Assembly (NCBI GenBank): GCA_963928055.1
Contig: CAWVDN010000003.1
Span: 62,001 to 126,000 of the forward strand
DNA length: 64,000 nt
Reading direction: 5' to 3'
DNA from: Scatomonas sp963928055
GTDB lineage: Bacteria > Bacillota > Clostridia > Lachnospirales > Lachnospiraceae
Numbering within the stretch: position 1 is the first letter of the stretch; the number at the start of each line of letters is the position of its first letter. The translations under genes and the position numbers were made by a program. Under the pieces are notes generated by a model that worked only from the letters and a program-made list of their open reading frames with translations, did not search any database and was not told where the DNA came from. Positions 53,596 through 62,215 of this stretch are shown here, one piece after another.

Positions 53596-54456
53596 ATGTG
53601 GATCGCGGATAAATGGAAAGATTATGAGGTCCTGGACACCTCCCGGGGAGAGAAGCTGGAGCGGTGGGGAAATTACACCCTGATCCGGCCGGATCCCCAG
53701 GTGATCTGGGATACAGAGCGGAAGGCGCCCGGCTGGAAAAACTGCAGCGGCCATTATCACCGGAGCAGCCGGGGCGGAGGCCAGTGGGAGTTCTTCGGTC
53801 TGCCGGAGCAATGGCAGATCCGCTACCGGGAGCTGACTTTTCACCTGAAGCCCTTCAGCTTCAAGCACACAGGGCTGTTTCCGGAGCAGGCGGTGAACTG
53901 GGACTGGTTTGGAGAAAAGATCCGCCGGGCCGGGCGGCCGGTGAAGGTGCTGAATCTGTTTGCCTATACCGGAGGAGCGACTCTGGCGGCGGCGGCGGCA
54001 GGAGCCCAGGTCACCCATGTGGACGCCTCCAAGGGGATGGTCACCTGGGCCCGGGAGAACGCTGCTTCTTCCGGCCTTCAGGATAAGCCCATCCGCTGGC
54101 TGGTGGACGACTGTATGAAATTTGTGGAGCGGGAGATCCGCCGGGGCAACCACTACGAGGGCATCATCATGGATCCCCCCTCCTACGGCCGGGGGCCCAA
54201 AGGAGAGATCTGGAAGATCGAGGACGCGGTATATCCCCTGATCTGCCAGTGCGAAAAGCTGCTGAGCCGGGAGCCCCTGTTTTTCCTGGTGAATTCCTAC
54301 ACCACAGGGCTGGCTCCGGCGGTGCTGACCTACATGATCGCCACGGCCCTGAAGCACCGGGGCGGCCATACAGAGGCGGCGGAGATCGGCCTGCCGGTGG
54401 CGTCCACCGGCCTGATCCTGCCCTGCGGAGCATCCGGCCGCTGGGAGAACTGCTGA
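53596..54456 (+). CDS. class I SAM-dependent methyltransferase (RlmI/RlmK-like core)
   Basis: The 286-residue protein has a Rossmann SAM-binding core with VKVLNLFAYTGGATLAAAAAGAQVTHVDAS (about 120-150) and the catalytic-type motif IIMDPPSYGRGPKGEIWKIE (about 195-215). This DPPSYG pattern is typical of 23S rRNA m5C/m2G methyltransferases such as RlmI and RlmL-K, but the N-terminal PUA domain of RlmI is missing. An RNA substrate is likely; the exact base is unknown. The start at 53596 follows GGGGAG. It lies 17 bases after the flavin reductase-like gene. Confidence 0.82.
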   Translation: MWIADKWKDYEVLDTSRGEKLERWGNYTLIRPDPQVIWDTERKAPGWKNCSGHYHRSSRGGGQWEFFGLPEQWQIRYRELTFHLKPFSFKHTGLFPEQAVNWDWFGEKIRRAGRPVKVLNLFAYTGGATLAAAAAGAQVTHVDASKGMVTWARENAASSGLQDKPIRWLVDDCMKFVEREIRRGNHYEGIIMDPPSYGRGPKGEIWKIEDAVYPLICQCEKLLSREPLFFLVNSYTTGLAPAVLTYMIATALKHRGGHTEAAEIGLPVASTGLILPCGASGRWENC

Positions 54457-54534
54457 GGGAAGAGCCGGGATCGGATATATCAGGTAACAATGAGGACTGC
54501 GCCGGAGGCGCAGGGATATCTTGAGGAGGATATT

Positions 54535-55827
54535 ATGAAAGACTACAGGGAAATGAGCAGAGAGGAACTGTTGGCGCTCCATAAGGAGGTAGAGGCAGAA
54601 TATGAGGAAGTAAAGGGCAAAGGACTGAAGCTGGATATTTCCAGAGGAAAGCCCTCCACAGAGCAGCTGGACCTTTCCGAGGGACTGCTGACGGTGATCT
54701 CCAAAAATGAGGACTGCTACAGCGACGCCGGGGAAGACTGCAGAAACTACGGAAATCCCACGGGAGTCAAAGAAGCCAAAGCGCTTATGGGAGCCATTAT
54801 GGGCGCTCCGGCGGAGCAGGTCATTGTCTGCGGCAACGCCAGCCTGACCATTATGTTCAATACCGTATCCCGCTCCTTTACCCACGGGGTGCTGGGCAGC
54901 ACGCCCTGGGCCAAGCTGGACAAGGTAAAATTCCTCTGCCCGGTTCCCGGGTATGACCGCCACTTCAGCGTTACAGAGTACTTTGGCGTGGAAATGATCA
55001 ACGTGCCCATGTCCCCGGAGGGACCGGATATGGACATGGTGGAGAAACTGGTGGCCGAGGACGAGAGCATCAAGGGGATCTGGTGCGTACCCAAATATTC
55101 CAATCCCCAGGGATATACCTACTCCGATGAAACCGTAAGAAGATTCGCGGCCCTGAAACCGGCGGCCAAGGACTTCCGGATCTTCTGGGACAATGCCTAC
55201 GGCATCCACCATTTATATGAAGAAGAGGAGAAGCAGGATCAGCTGCTGAACATTCTGGAGGAATGCGAGAAGGCCGGAAACCCGGATATGGTTTACGTCT
55301 TTGCCTCCACCTCCAAGGTCAGCTACGCCGGCGCGGGGATTTCCGCCATCGCCGCCTCTCCCGCCAACCTGGAAGAGATCAAGAGATATATGGGATTCCA
55401 GACCATCGGCTACAACAAGGTGAATCAGCTCCGCCACGTGCGCTACTTTAAGAACATAGAGGGCGTAAAGGCCCAGATGATGAAGCACGCCGCCATCATG
55501 CGGCCCAAGTTCGAGACCGTGGAGAGAGTGCTGGCGCAGGAGATCGGCGGCACAGGCCTGGGAACCTGGACCAGCCCCAGAGGCGGATACTTTATCTCCT
55601 TTGACGCGCTGCCGGGCTGCGCCAAAGCCATTGTGGCCAAGTGCAAGGAAGCGGGACTGGTGATCACCGGGGCGGGATCCAGCTATCCCTACCACAAGGA
55701 TCCCCTGGATTCCAACATCCGCATCGCTCCCTCCTATCCCACGCCGGAGGAGTTGGCCCTTGCCATGGATGTATTTGTGCTCAGCGTGAAGCTGGTGAGC
55801 ATCGAGAAGCTTCTGGAAAATAAATAA
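54535..55827 (+). CDS. aminotransferase, type Ic aspartate aminotransferase-like
   Basis: The 430-residue PLP enzyme matches the Ic group of aspartate aminotransferases: DISRGKPSTEQLDLS near the N terminus, YGNPTGVKEAKALMGAIMGAPAEQVIVCGNASLTIM, PKYSNPQGYTYS, and the PLP-lysine segment FASTSKVSYAGAGISA. It should interconvert oxaloacetate/glutamate and aspartate/2-oxoglutarate, although related enzymes vary in substrate. The start at 54535 follows GAGGAGG; a longer frame reaches back to 54490. A 7-base hairpin (CTGCGCC/GGCGCAG, 54497-54513) precedes it. Confidence 0.85.
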   Translation: MKDYREMSREELLALHKEVEAEYEEVKGKGLKLDISRGKPSTEQLDLSEGLLTVISKNEDCYSDAGEDCRNYGNPTGVKEAKALMGAIMGAPAEQVIVCGNASLTIMFNTVSRSFTHGVLGSTPWAKLDKVKFLCPVPGYDRHFSVTEYFGVEMINVPMSPEGPDMDMVEKLVAEDESIKGIWCVPKYSNPQGYTYSDETVRRFAALKPAAKDFRIFWDNAYGIHHLYEEEEKQDQLLNILEECEKAGNPDMVYVFASTSKVSYAGAGISAIAASPANLEEIKRYMGFQTIGYNKVNQLRHVRYFKNIEGVKAQMMKHAAIMRPKFETVERVLAQEIGGTGLGTWTSPRGGYFISFDALPGCAKAIVAKCKEAGLVITGAGSSYPYHKDPLDSNIRIAPSYPTPEELALAMDVFVLSVKLVSIEKLLENK

Positions 55828-55879
55828 AAGGCATTCCGGCGTCTGCCGGATGATCCTGAAACAGGGAGGAGCAGCTGCC

Positions 55880-56914
55880 ATGAAAATCGTTGTTTTGGCT
55901 GGGGGAACCAGCTCAGAAAGAGAAATTTCCATCGTGTCCGGAAGCGGCGTCTGCCGGGCGCTGCGGGAGAAGGGACACGAGGCCATTCTCCTGGACGTGT
56001 TTTTCGGATGCGGGGACGAAGAGGCCGCGGAGGGATTTCCGCGGGAATATGATGTGGACAGAGCGGAAGCGGCCATGAAAGAAAAAAGCGCCGGCCTGGG
56101 GGAGGCCCTTCAGAGCCGCCGGGAGTTTTTCGGCCCCCATGTGCTGGAACTCTGCGGTAAGGCGGAGATGGTCTTCCTGGCCCTCCACGGGGCCAACGGG
56201 GAGGACGGAAAGGTCCAGGCGGCCTTTGACCTTTTCGGCATCCGCTACACGGGAACCGATTATCTCAGCAGTGCCGTGGCCATGGACAAGGCCCTGACCA
56301 AGGTGTTCTTTGAGGCTTATCAGGTGCCGGCCCCCCGGGGCATCCATCTGGTCCGGGGCGGGGAAAACACGGATCCGGCGGAAGCGGGCCTGGAGTATCC
56401 GGTGATCGTAAAGCCCTGCTGCGGAGGCTCCAGCGTGGGAGTGTCCATCGCGGAAAAGCCAGAGGAATATCAGAAAGCCCTGGAGGAAGCCTTCCTTTAT
56501 GAAGACCAGGTAGTGGTGGAGGAATTTATCCGGGGCCGGGAGTTCTCCGTGGCGGTCATCGACGGCAGGGCATACCCTGTCATTGAGATCGCGCCCCGGG
56601 AAGGATTTTACGATTTCAAAAACAAATACACCGCCGGCAGCACGGTGGAGACCTGCCCGGCGGCGCTGTCTCCGGAAAAGACAGCGGAAATGCAGGAAGC
56701 CGCGGTCCGGGGGGCAGAGGCCCTGGGCATCACCGGCTACTGCCGGCTGGACTTTATCATGCGGGAGGACGGAAGATTCTACTGCCTGGAGGCCAACACT
56801 CTGCCGGGCATGACCCCCACCAGCCTGATCCCCCAGGAGGCCGCGGCCCTGGGCATCGGCTATCCGGAGCTCTGTGAGGAGCTGATCCGGATCTCCCTGA
56901 AAAAGTATCAGTAA
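55880..56914 (+). CDS. ddl: D-alanine--D-alanine ligase
   Basis: The 344-residue ATP-grasp enzyme makes the D-Ala-D-Ala dipeptide of peptidoglycan. Features are VLAGGTSSEREISIVSG at the start, LALHGANGEDGKVQ, YTGTDYLSSAVAMDK, the glycine-rich PCCGGSSVGVS loop, and LEANTLPGMTPTSLIP at the C terminus. The omega-loop segment reads YDFKNKYTAG with the tyrosine typical of Ddl, so D-Ala-D-Lac specificity is not indicated. The start at 55880 follows GGGAGGAG; an ATG at 55850 precedes it. It is followed 14 bases later by murF, the next enzyme of the pathway. Confidence 0.95.
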   Translation: MKIVVLAGGTSSEREISIVSGSGVCRALREKGHEAILLDVFFGCGDEEAAEGFPREYDVDRAEAAMKEKSAGLGEALQSRREFFGPHVLELCGKAEMVFLALHGANGEDGKVQAAFDLFGIRYTGTDYLSSAVAMDKALTKVFFEAYQVPAPRGIHLVRGGENTDPAEAGLEYPVIVKPCCGGSSVGVSIAEKPEEYQKALEEAFLYEDQVVVEEFIRGREFSVAVIDGRAYPVIEIAPREGFYDFKNKYTAGSTVETCPAALSPEKTAEMQEAAVRGAEALGITGYCRLDFIMREDGRFYCLEANTLPGMTPTSLIPQEAAALGIGYPELCEELIRISLKKYQ

Positions 56915-56928
56915 GACAGGAGCGCGTC

Positions 56929-58296
56929 ATGAAAAATCTGACTTTGAACCATATAGCCGGAGCCTGCGGCGGACAGTACGCGGGTCCGGAGGAAATGCGG
57001 GATTTCTGTGTGACGGATATTACCACGGACAGCCGCCAGGTAAAGGAGGGCGGCCTGTTCGTGGCCATTCCCGGAGAGCGGGTGGACGGACACGCATACA
57101 TACAGAAAGCCCTGGACGCCGGAGCAGCCGCTGTGATATCCCAGCGGGAACTTCCGGGAGCGGAATTCCCCTATATCCGGGTGGAGAACTCCCTGCAGGC
57201 GGTGAAGGATATCGCCGAATTTTACCTGCGGGGCCTGGGGATCCCGGTGGTGGGCATTGCCGGCAGCGTGGGCAAGACCAGTACCAAAGAGATGGCGGCT
57301 TCGGTTCTGTCCCAGAAGTACCGGGTCCTGAAGACCGAGGGAAACTTCAATAACGAGCTGGGACTGCCCCTGACCATCTTCCGCCTGCGGGAGGAGGATC
57401 AGATCGCGGTGCTGGAAATGGGGATCAGCGATTTCGGGGAGATGCACCGGCTGTCCAAGATCGCCCGGCCGGAGACCTGCATCCTGACCAACATCGGCTG
57501 GTGCCATCTGGAGAACCTGAAGAGCCGGGACGGGATCCTGCGGGCAAAATCCGAGATCTTCGATTATATGCAGCCCCAGGGACACATTGTCCTCAACGGG
57601 GACGACGACAAGCTGTCCACGATCCGGGAGGTGAAGGGGATCGTTCCCCGGACCTTCGGCCTGGACAGCAGAAATGATGTGTGGGCGGATCAGCTGGAGC
57701 CCCAGGGACTAAAAGGGATCTCCTGCCGGATCCATACCCCGGAGGGCAGTTTTTCCGTGCTGGTGCCAAAGCCCGGAGAGCATATGGTCTACAACGCTCT
57801 GGCGGCAGCGGCGGCGGGACTGTACTACGGGCTGACCCTGGAGGAGATCCGGGCCGGCATTGAAAGCTACGAAACCATCCGGGGCCGTTTCCGGATCCTG
57901 GATACCGGAAGGTACACGGTGATCGACGACTGCTACAACGCCAACCCCGTATCCATGAAAGCCTCCCTGCAGGCCCTGCAGGACGGAAAAAACCGCCGGG
58001 TGGCGGTCCTGGGAGATATGGGAGAGCTGGGAGAGCAGGAAGCGGAGCTTCACCGGCAGGTAGGAGAGTACGCCGGTTCCCTGGACATCGACGCCCTTTA
58101 CTGCGCCGGCCCCTTAAGCCGGCATCTGGCGGAAGCGGCAAAAAAAGCCGATCCCCGGCTGGATACCGCCTGGTACCCCAGCAGGGATCAGCTGATGGTA
58201 GAGCTGACGAAGCTGCTCCGGGAGGGAGATACCGTGTTGGTAAAAGCCTCCCATTATATGGGATTTGATAAAATTGTAAATATGCTCAGCAAGTAA
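56929..58296 (+). CDS. murF: UDP-N-acetylmuramoyl-tripeptide--D-alanyl-D-alanine ligase
   Basis: The 455-residue Mur ligase joins the D-Ala-D-Ala dipeptide to UDP-MurNAc-tripeptide. It has the N-terminal MurF pattern TDSRQVKEGGLFVAIPGERVDGH, the ATP loop VGIAGSVGKTSTKEM (near residue 107), EGNFNNELGLPLTIFRL and the C-terminal DDCYNANPVSMKASLQAL. It follows ddl by 14 bases, a common Firmicute pair. Its stop lies only three bases from the stop of the convergent SDR gene, and no terminator fits between them. Confidence 0.96.
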   Translation: MKNLTLNHIAGACGGQYAGPEEMRDFCVTDITTDSRQVKEGGLFVAIPGERVDGHAYIQKALDAGAAAVISQRELPGAEFPYIRVENSLQAVKDIAEFYLRGLGIPVVGIAGSVGKTSTKEMAASVLSQKYRVLKTEGNFNNELGLPLTIFRLREEDQIAVLEMGISDFGEMHRLSKIARPETCILTNIGWCHLENLKSRDGILRAKSEIFDYMQPQGHIVLNGDDDKLSTIREVKGIVPRTFGLDSRNDVWADQLEPQGLKGISCRIHTPEGSFSVLVPKPGEHMVYNALAAAAAGLYYGLTLEEIRAGIESYETIRGRFRILDTGRYTVIDDCYNANPVSMKASLQALQDGKNRRVAVLGDMGELGEQEAELHRQVGEYAGSLDIDALYCAGPLSRHLAEAAKKADPRLDTAWYPSRDQLMVELTKLLREGDTVLVKASHYMGFDKIVNMLSK

Positions 58297-58299
58297 AGC

Positions 58300-59073
58300 T
58301 CAGAGCCTGCGGATCAGGGCCCAGAGCCCCATCATAGCCTCCCCGGGAATAAATTTCGCTGCCACGCGGTGCAGGAAGCACACCGGGCCGGGGGTGGAAA
58401 CCGGCAGCCCAAGCCGGCTGTCCAACAGGGCAAGCTTTACCACGGTCCTGCAGCGGGATGCCAGGGGGAAATGGCGGACAGCCGTTTCCTCCCTGGCATT
58501 TTTTGCTTTGGGGATAAATTCGGTGTCCTTGATCCAGTAGGGACAGAGGGCGGTGACATGGATGCCGCGGCCAAAAAGCTCCACCCGGAGCCCCCGGCTG
58601 AAGCGGTAGAGAAAGGCCTTGGAGGCCGCGTATACGTTTAAAAAGGGGAAGGGCTGAAAAGCCGAGGTGGAGCAGACCTCCAGGATGCGGCCGCCCTTCT
58701 TCATATAGGGCAGGGCCAGCAGGGTCACTTCCACGGCGGCCCGGCAGTTGAGATCGATCATTTTGGCCGTATCCCTTCGGGAGACCTCCCAGGTGCGGCC
58801 GATGCGGCCGAAACCGGCGGCGCAGATCAGAATACGGATTTCCGGCTGCTCCTTCTCAAGCAGTTCTTCCAGCGCGGTCAGGCTGCTCTCCTCTGTGAGA
58901 TCCAGGGAGAGGGGCCGGACGGGAACGGGACAGATCCGGCGGAGCTCCTCCAGACGGTCCGTCCTTCTGGCAACGGCCCAGATCTCCTCCGGTTTTTCTT
59001 TGGACCCCGCGATCTGCAGGGCGAATTCTTTTCCAAGACCGGAGGAAGCTCCGGTGATCAGCGCGATTTTCAT
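58300..59073 (-). CDS. short-chain dehydrogenase/reductase
   Basis: The 257-residue SDR has the cofactor motif TGASSGLGKEFA (residues 7-18), the ICAAGFG strand (near 86), a serine in CSTSAF and the catalytic YAASK (about residues 148-152). The ARRTDRLEEL segment after beta-2 suggests NADP(H). The substrate is unknown; the C terminus is extended and hydrophobic, resembling SDRs that act on lipids. It is the second gene after the DtxR-type regulator, three bases downstream, a conspicuous pairing that may point to metal- or redox-linked control. Confidence 0.85.
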   Translation of the reverse strand: MKIALITGASSGLGKEFALQIAGSKEKPEEIWAVARRTDRLEELRRICPVPVRPLSLDLTEESSLTALEELLEKEQPEIRILICAAGFGRIGRTWEVSRRDTAKMIDLNCRAAVEVTLLALPYMKKGGRILEVCSTSAFQPFPFLNVYAASKAFLYRFSRGLRVELFGRGIHVTALCPYWIKDTEFIPKAKNAREETAVRHFPLASRCRTVVKLALLDSRLGLPVSTPGPVCFLHRVAAKFIPGEAMMGLWALIRRL

Positions 59074-59076
59074 ATC

Positions 59077-59457
59077 TCAGGATTCTTCCTTACTCATGGC
59101 TGCCGCATGCTTCTTGATGGCCTCAAAGGTTTCGGAACTGATCACGTGTTCCATCCGGCAGGCGTCCTCGATGGCTGTTTTTTCGTCTACCCCCAGCTTT
59201 ACCAGCAGTCTGGAGATCACCGTATGGCGCTCGTAGATCTTGGCGGCAATGGCCAGGCCGGAGGGAGTCAGATGGATATGGCCGTCATCGTCCACGGCGA
59301 CCAGATCGCTGTTGCGCAGATTCTTCATGGCAACGCTGACGCTGGGTTTGGAAAAACCCAGTTCCGTGGCAATATCGATGGAGCGCACGGCCGGCTTTTT
59401 CTGGCTCAGGATCAGGATCGTTTCCAGATAGTTCTCCGCGGATTCTTGAATTTTCAT
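59077..59457 (-). CDS. DtxR/MntR-family metal-dependent regulator
   Basis: The 126-residue protein has an N-terminal winged helix (about 5-62; ENYLETILILSQKKPAVRSIDIATELGFSKPSVSVAMKNL) and a dimerisation/metal domain (about 65-120). Candidate ligands are in IYERHTVISRLL, EDACRMEHVIS and the following helix. No SH3-like third domain is present, as in MntR-type short forms. Such regulators repress metal uptake genes when iron or manganese is bound. No metal transporter is next to it; it is followed by an SDR gene. Confidence 0.87.
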   Translation of the reverse strand: MKIQESAENYLETILILSQKKPAVRSIDIATELGFSKPSVSVAMKNLRNSDLVAVDDDGHIHLTPSGLAIAAKIYERHTVISRLLVKLGVDEKTAIEDACRMEHVISSETFEAIKKHAAAMSKEES

Positions 59458-59488
59458 ACACCAGATTCCTCCTTAGGCTGATGTTTAG

Positions 59489-59517
59489 ATTGTAACACGT
59501 TAAAGAGGAATGGGCAA
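59489..59517 (-). promoter_or_regulatory. promoter of the DtxR-type gene
   Basis: On the minus strand, TTGCCC (59517-59512), 17 bases and TACAAT (59494-59489), about 31 bases before the start codon. Confidence 0.65.
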
Positions 59518-59546
59518 CGGCTGTGCCCGATATTTTTGAATCCTGC

Positions 59547-60194
59547 TCAGCCTTCTTCCGCAGCTTCCATTTTTTCCAGTTTCCCGTGGGTCAGACGGTA
59601 AACCGTATCGGCGGCTTTCACCACCTCGTTGGAGTGGGAGACAATGATCACACATTTCTGAAATTCCCGGGCTGCCTCTTTAAAAATATCGATGATTTCC
59701 CGGGCGGTATCTTCATCCAGGTTTCCCGTAGGTTCGTCTGCCAAAATTATGGGATTCTCGGAGGCCAGGGCCCTGGCGATGGCGACCCGCTGCTGCTGTC
59801 CGCCGGAAAGTTTCAGCACATTGCGTTTGGACTCTTCCCTGGAAAGCCCTACCTTTTCCAGGAGCGGAAGAGCATCTTTTTTTGTGACGAGCTTTACGTT
59901 CTCCTCTGGCGTCATGTAGTCGATCAAATTATAGTTCTGGAAGACAAAGGAAATATTCCGGCGGCGGTGCTGGGAAAGGCCGGCCTTCTGGATATCCTGC
60001 CCGTCCATCAGGATCGCGCCGGAGCGGGGGGTGTCCAGGCCGCCCAGCAGAGACAGCAGGGTGGTCTTACCGCAGCCGGAGGGGCCGAAGATCACATAGA
60101 TCTTTCCCGTCTCAAACTTTTCGTTCAGATCATTCAGAACCATGTGGCTTTTGGAATAATAATAAGAAACATGGGATAATTCTAAAACACTCAT
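59547..60194 (-). CDS. ABC transporter ATP-binding protein (LolD/MacB type)
   Basis: The 215-residue ATPase has Walker A GPSGCGKTT (about 37-45), the Q-loop FVFQNYNLIDYMTP, signature LSGGQQQRVAIARALA, Walker B IILADEPTGNLD and switch His in VSHS. The pattern is that of ATPases that pair with FtsX-type permeases (MacB, LolCDE, BceAB). Three such permease genes start 540 bases away on the opposite strand, so it is probably their motor. GGAGGGAC precedes the start. Direction (peptide export, sensing or lipoprotein handling) is unknown. Confidence 0.88.
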   Translation of the reverse strand: MSVLELSHVSYYYSKSHMVLNDLNEKFETGKIYVIFGPSGCGKTTLLSLLGGLDTPRSGAILMDGQDIQKAGLSQHRRRNISFVFQNYNLIDYMTPEENVKLVTKKDALPLLEKVGLSREESKRNVLKLSGGQQQRVAIARALASENPIILADEPTGNLDEDTAREIIDIFKEAAREFQKCVIIVSHSNEVVKAADTVYRLTHGKLEKMEAAEEG

Positions 60195-60733
60195 GACAGT
60201 CCCTCCTGACTTGTAGGATTTTGATATGTGTTTTCTATAGCGACAGCCTCGTCCAGGATCGCGTTACAGGCGTAAACAGACAGGAAAAGTCTGAAAACAG
60301 ATATTATATTCATGAAATACTTTTTTCCGCCGTCGGACAACCTTTGGAGTTATTTTATGAATATATTACTAAAAATAATGATGAATGTAAAGAGAAGTAT
60401 ACGAATAGCACAAAAACCGGGGCGAAATTTTTCGTATTCATTTTTGTGCTATTCGTATACAGACTATTTTAAAATAACAGATAATAGAGTATAATATTTA
60501 AATAATTCTATCAGTTTATGGAGCGCGATGAGAGATAACAGGAAGCTTATTTTTTATACAAATGCTGTTTTTGCAGGTAACACGGTCCAGACATTGTAGC
60601 CGATTTGATTGAGGATAACACAGAAAATCATCGGAATTATGCGGTTTGGATGTACACTGACGTAAGTGAAATCAATAGAACATCATGGGGGCACCGGATA
60701 TCAGATGCCCTTGCTCTAAAAGGGAGAAGCTGT
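60195..60733. other. AT-rich divergent intergenic region with a large inverted repeat
   Basis: This stretch is much richer in A/T than its surroundings. It holds a perfect 20-base inverted repeat (separate entry), a TATAAT-like hexamer near 60492 and only weak short frames. One frame from 60312 encodes a basic peptide that could be a remnant of a permease N terminus. None has a convincing ribosome binding site, so no gene is called. Confidence 0.6.
60397..60460. repeat. perfect 20-bp inverted repeat
   Basis: Arms 60397-60416 and 60441-60460 are exact reverse complements, beginning GTATACGAATAGC and ending GCTATTCGTATAC, with a 24-base centre that itself can pair (CGAAA/TTTCG). The A5/T5 at the inner ends make a hairpin of about 64 bases. 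Confidence 0.9.
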
Positions 60734-62179
60734 ATGGGGATTTTGAAACGCACAATCTTACATATCCGGAGAAGAAAGAGCAGAACGCTGGTGCTGTTCC
60801 TGCTGACAGTTTCCCTCTCCGTTCTCTTCCTTGCGAGCATCCAGCTGAAAAGCCTTGCGAACCGGGAAAGCCGGGCGCTGCAGGAAAGTCTGGGGAGCAG
60901 TTTTATACTGAAGGCGGACACAAACAATAAAGGATATTATGAATATCGGACCGGGGATGGGTATTCTTACTAGGTTTATACCGGGCCGAAGGTCACCCAG
61001 GAGATTTTGCAGACAGTTACCGGGATAGATGGGGTAACAGACTTTTTTTCGGAAGCATTAACAACCCAATGGACGAGCTTGAAATTATATCCGGGGCAAT
61101 GGAATGAGACAGGTCCGCCAGACGAAATCATTACTGAGGAGTATATAAGATTTCGGCAGCAGGATACACGTATCCTGTATGTTCAAAAAGGTAATATGCA
61201 TCCATATTTCCGGAATGGAGCTTTCCAGATCTTAGAAGGACGAAACATAAAAGAAGGAGATCAGTGCAAAGCGGTTATTTCAGAAGATTTAGCGGAACGA
61301 AATCAGGTGGGAATCGGGGATACATTTCAGGTGGAAGTGCGGGAAGGGATGGTCAAAGCGAGTGACACTCCCAATAAACGGTACGGGGAACCGATTCCGC
61401 TGGAGATCGTTGGAATCTTCCGGTCCAATGTTCAGCAGGGTTCAACAGAATATACAACGGAAACGAGTATTGCGGAGAACTTTATCTTTACGGATTTCGG
61501 TACGAGAACAGAGATAGACCTCAGACACGGAAAGACGACAAGGAGAGACGAGTACACAGAAGTGACCTTTTTTGTGGAAAGTCCGGAGCTGCTGGATGAG
61601 GTTATGGAGGAAGTGGAGGAACGGGTGGACCTGAACGGCCTGCTGCTGGAAAAGGATGACAGCGACTATGCCGCGTCGGTAAAGCCTTACCGGCAGGTGG
61701 GGATCTTTACCACGGTGCTTCTGACCGCCCTGCTTCTGGGAGGAGCGGCCCTTCTCTATCTGATTCACACCCTCTGGATCCGGAGCCGCAGAAGGGAAAC
61801 GGGGATCTATCTGTCCCTGGGCCTTTCCCGGAGACAGATCACAGGGCAGTTTGTCCTGGAAAGCATTCTGGTGACGGTGGCGGCCTTTACGGTGAGCTGT
61901 GTGCTGGCAGGCCCCGTGATCCGGGGAGCGGGAACGCTGGCGGAAGAGCTGACCGCGCCGAAGGAGGGGGAGCAGACGTATGCACTGACGGAAACGATGA
62001 TACAGGACATCTATATCCAAAAAGTTTCCTCGGAACGGATCGTTCTGGACGCGGATCTGACAGCGGCCGGGATTGGATGGACTGCGGCGGTAGTCTTCGG
62101 AGTGTCGGCGGGAAGTGTTCTGGCAGCGACGCGGAAAAATACCGGCAAAGATCCGAAACAGCTGCTGGATTCTATATAA
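60734..62179 (+). pseudogene. FtsX-type ABC permease, interrupted by an amber codon
   Basis: The frame from 60734 (MGILKRTILHIRRRKSRTLVLF) would encode 481 residues but is broken at codon 80 by TAG (60971-60973). The sequence continues in the same frame with YTGPKVTQE. The next paralogue reads TYQLYTGP at this place, so a single CAG-to-TAG change explains it. The protein would have an N-terminal anchor, a large outer MacB-like domain and C-terminal FtsX membrane segments, ending KNTGKDPKQLLDSI. The remainder is intact, so the change is recent, or a suppressor or restart could give a product. Confidence 0.8.
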
Positions 62180-62215
62180 AATACTGCTGGAAAGCAGGCA
62201 GGAAGGAGAGAGACT

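Noticed and set aside
60221..60494. Hypothetical genes in the AT-rich ABC intergenic region
   Set aside because: The short overlapping frames lack ribosome binding sites and run through the inverted repeat.
60971..60973. Pyrrolysine codon in the permease
   Set aside because: The paralogue has Gln (CAG) here, the protein family is not known to use pyrrolysine, and no pyl genes are visible.
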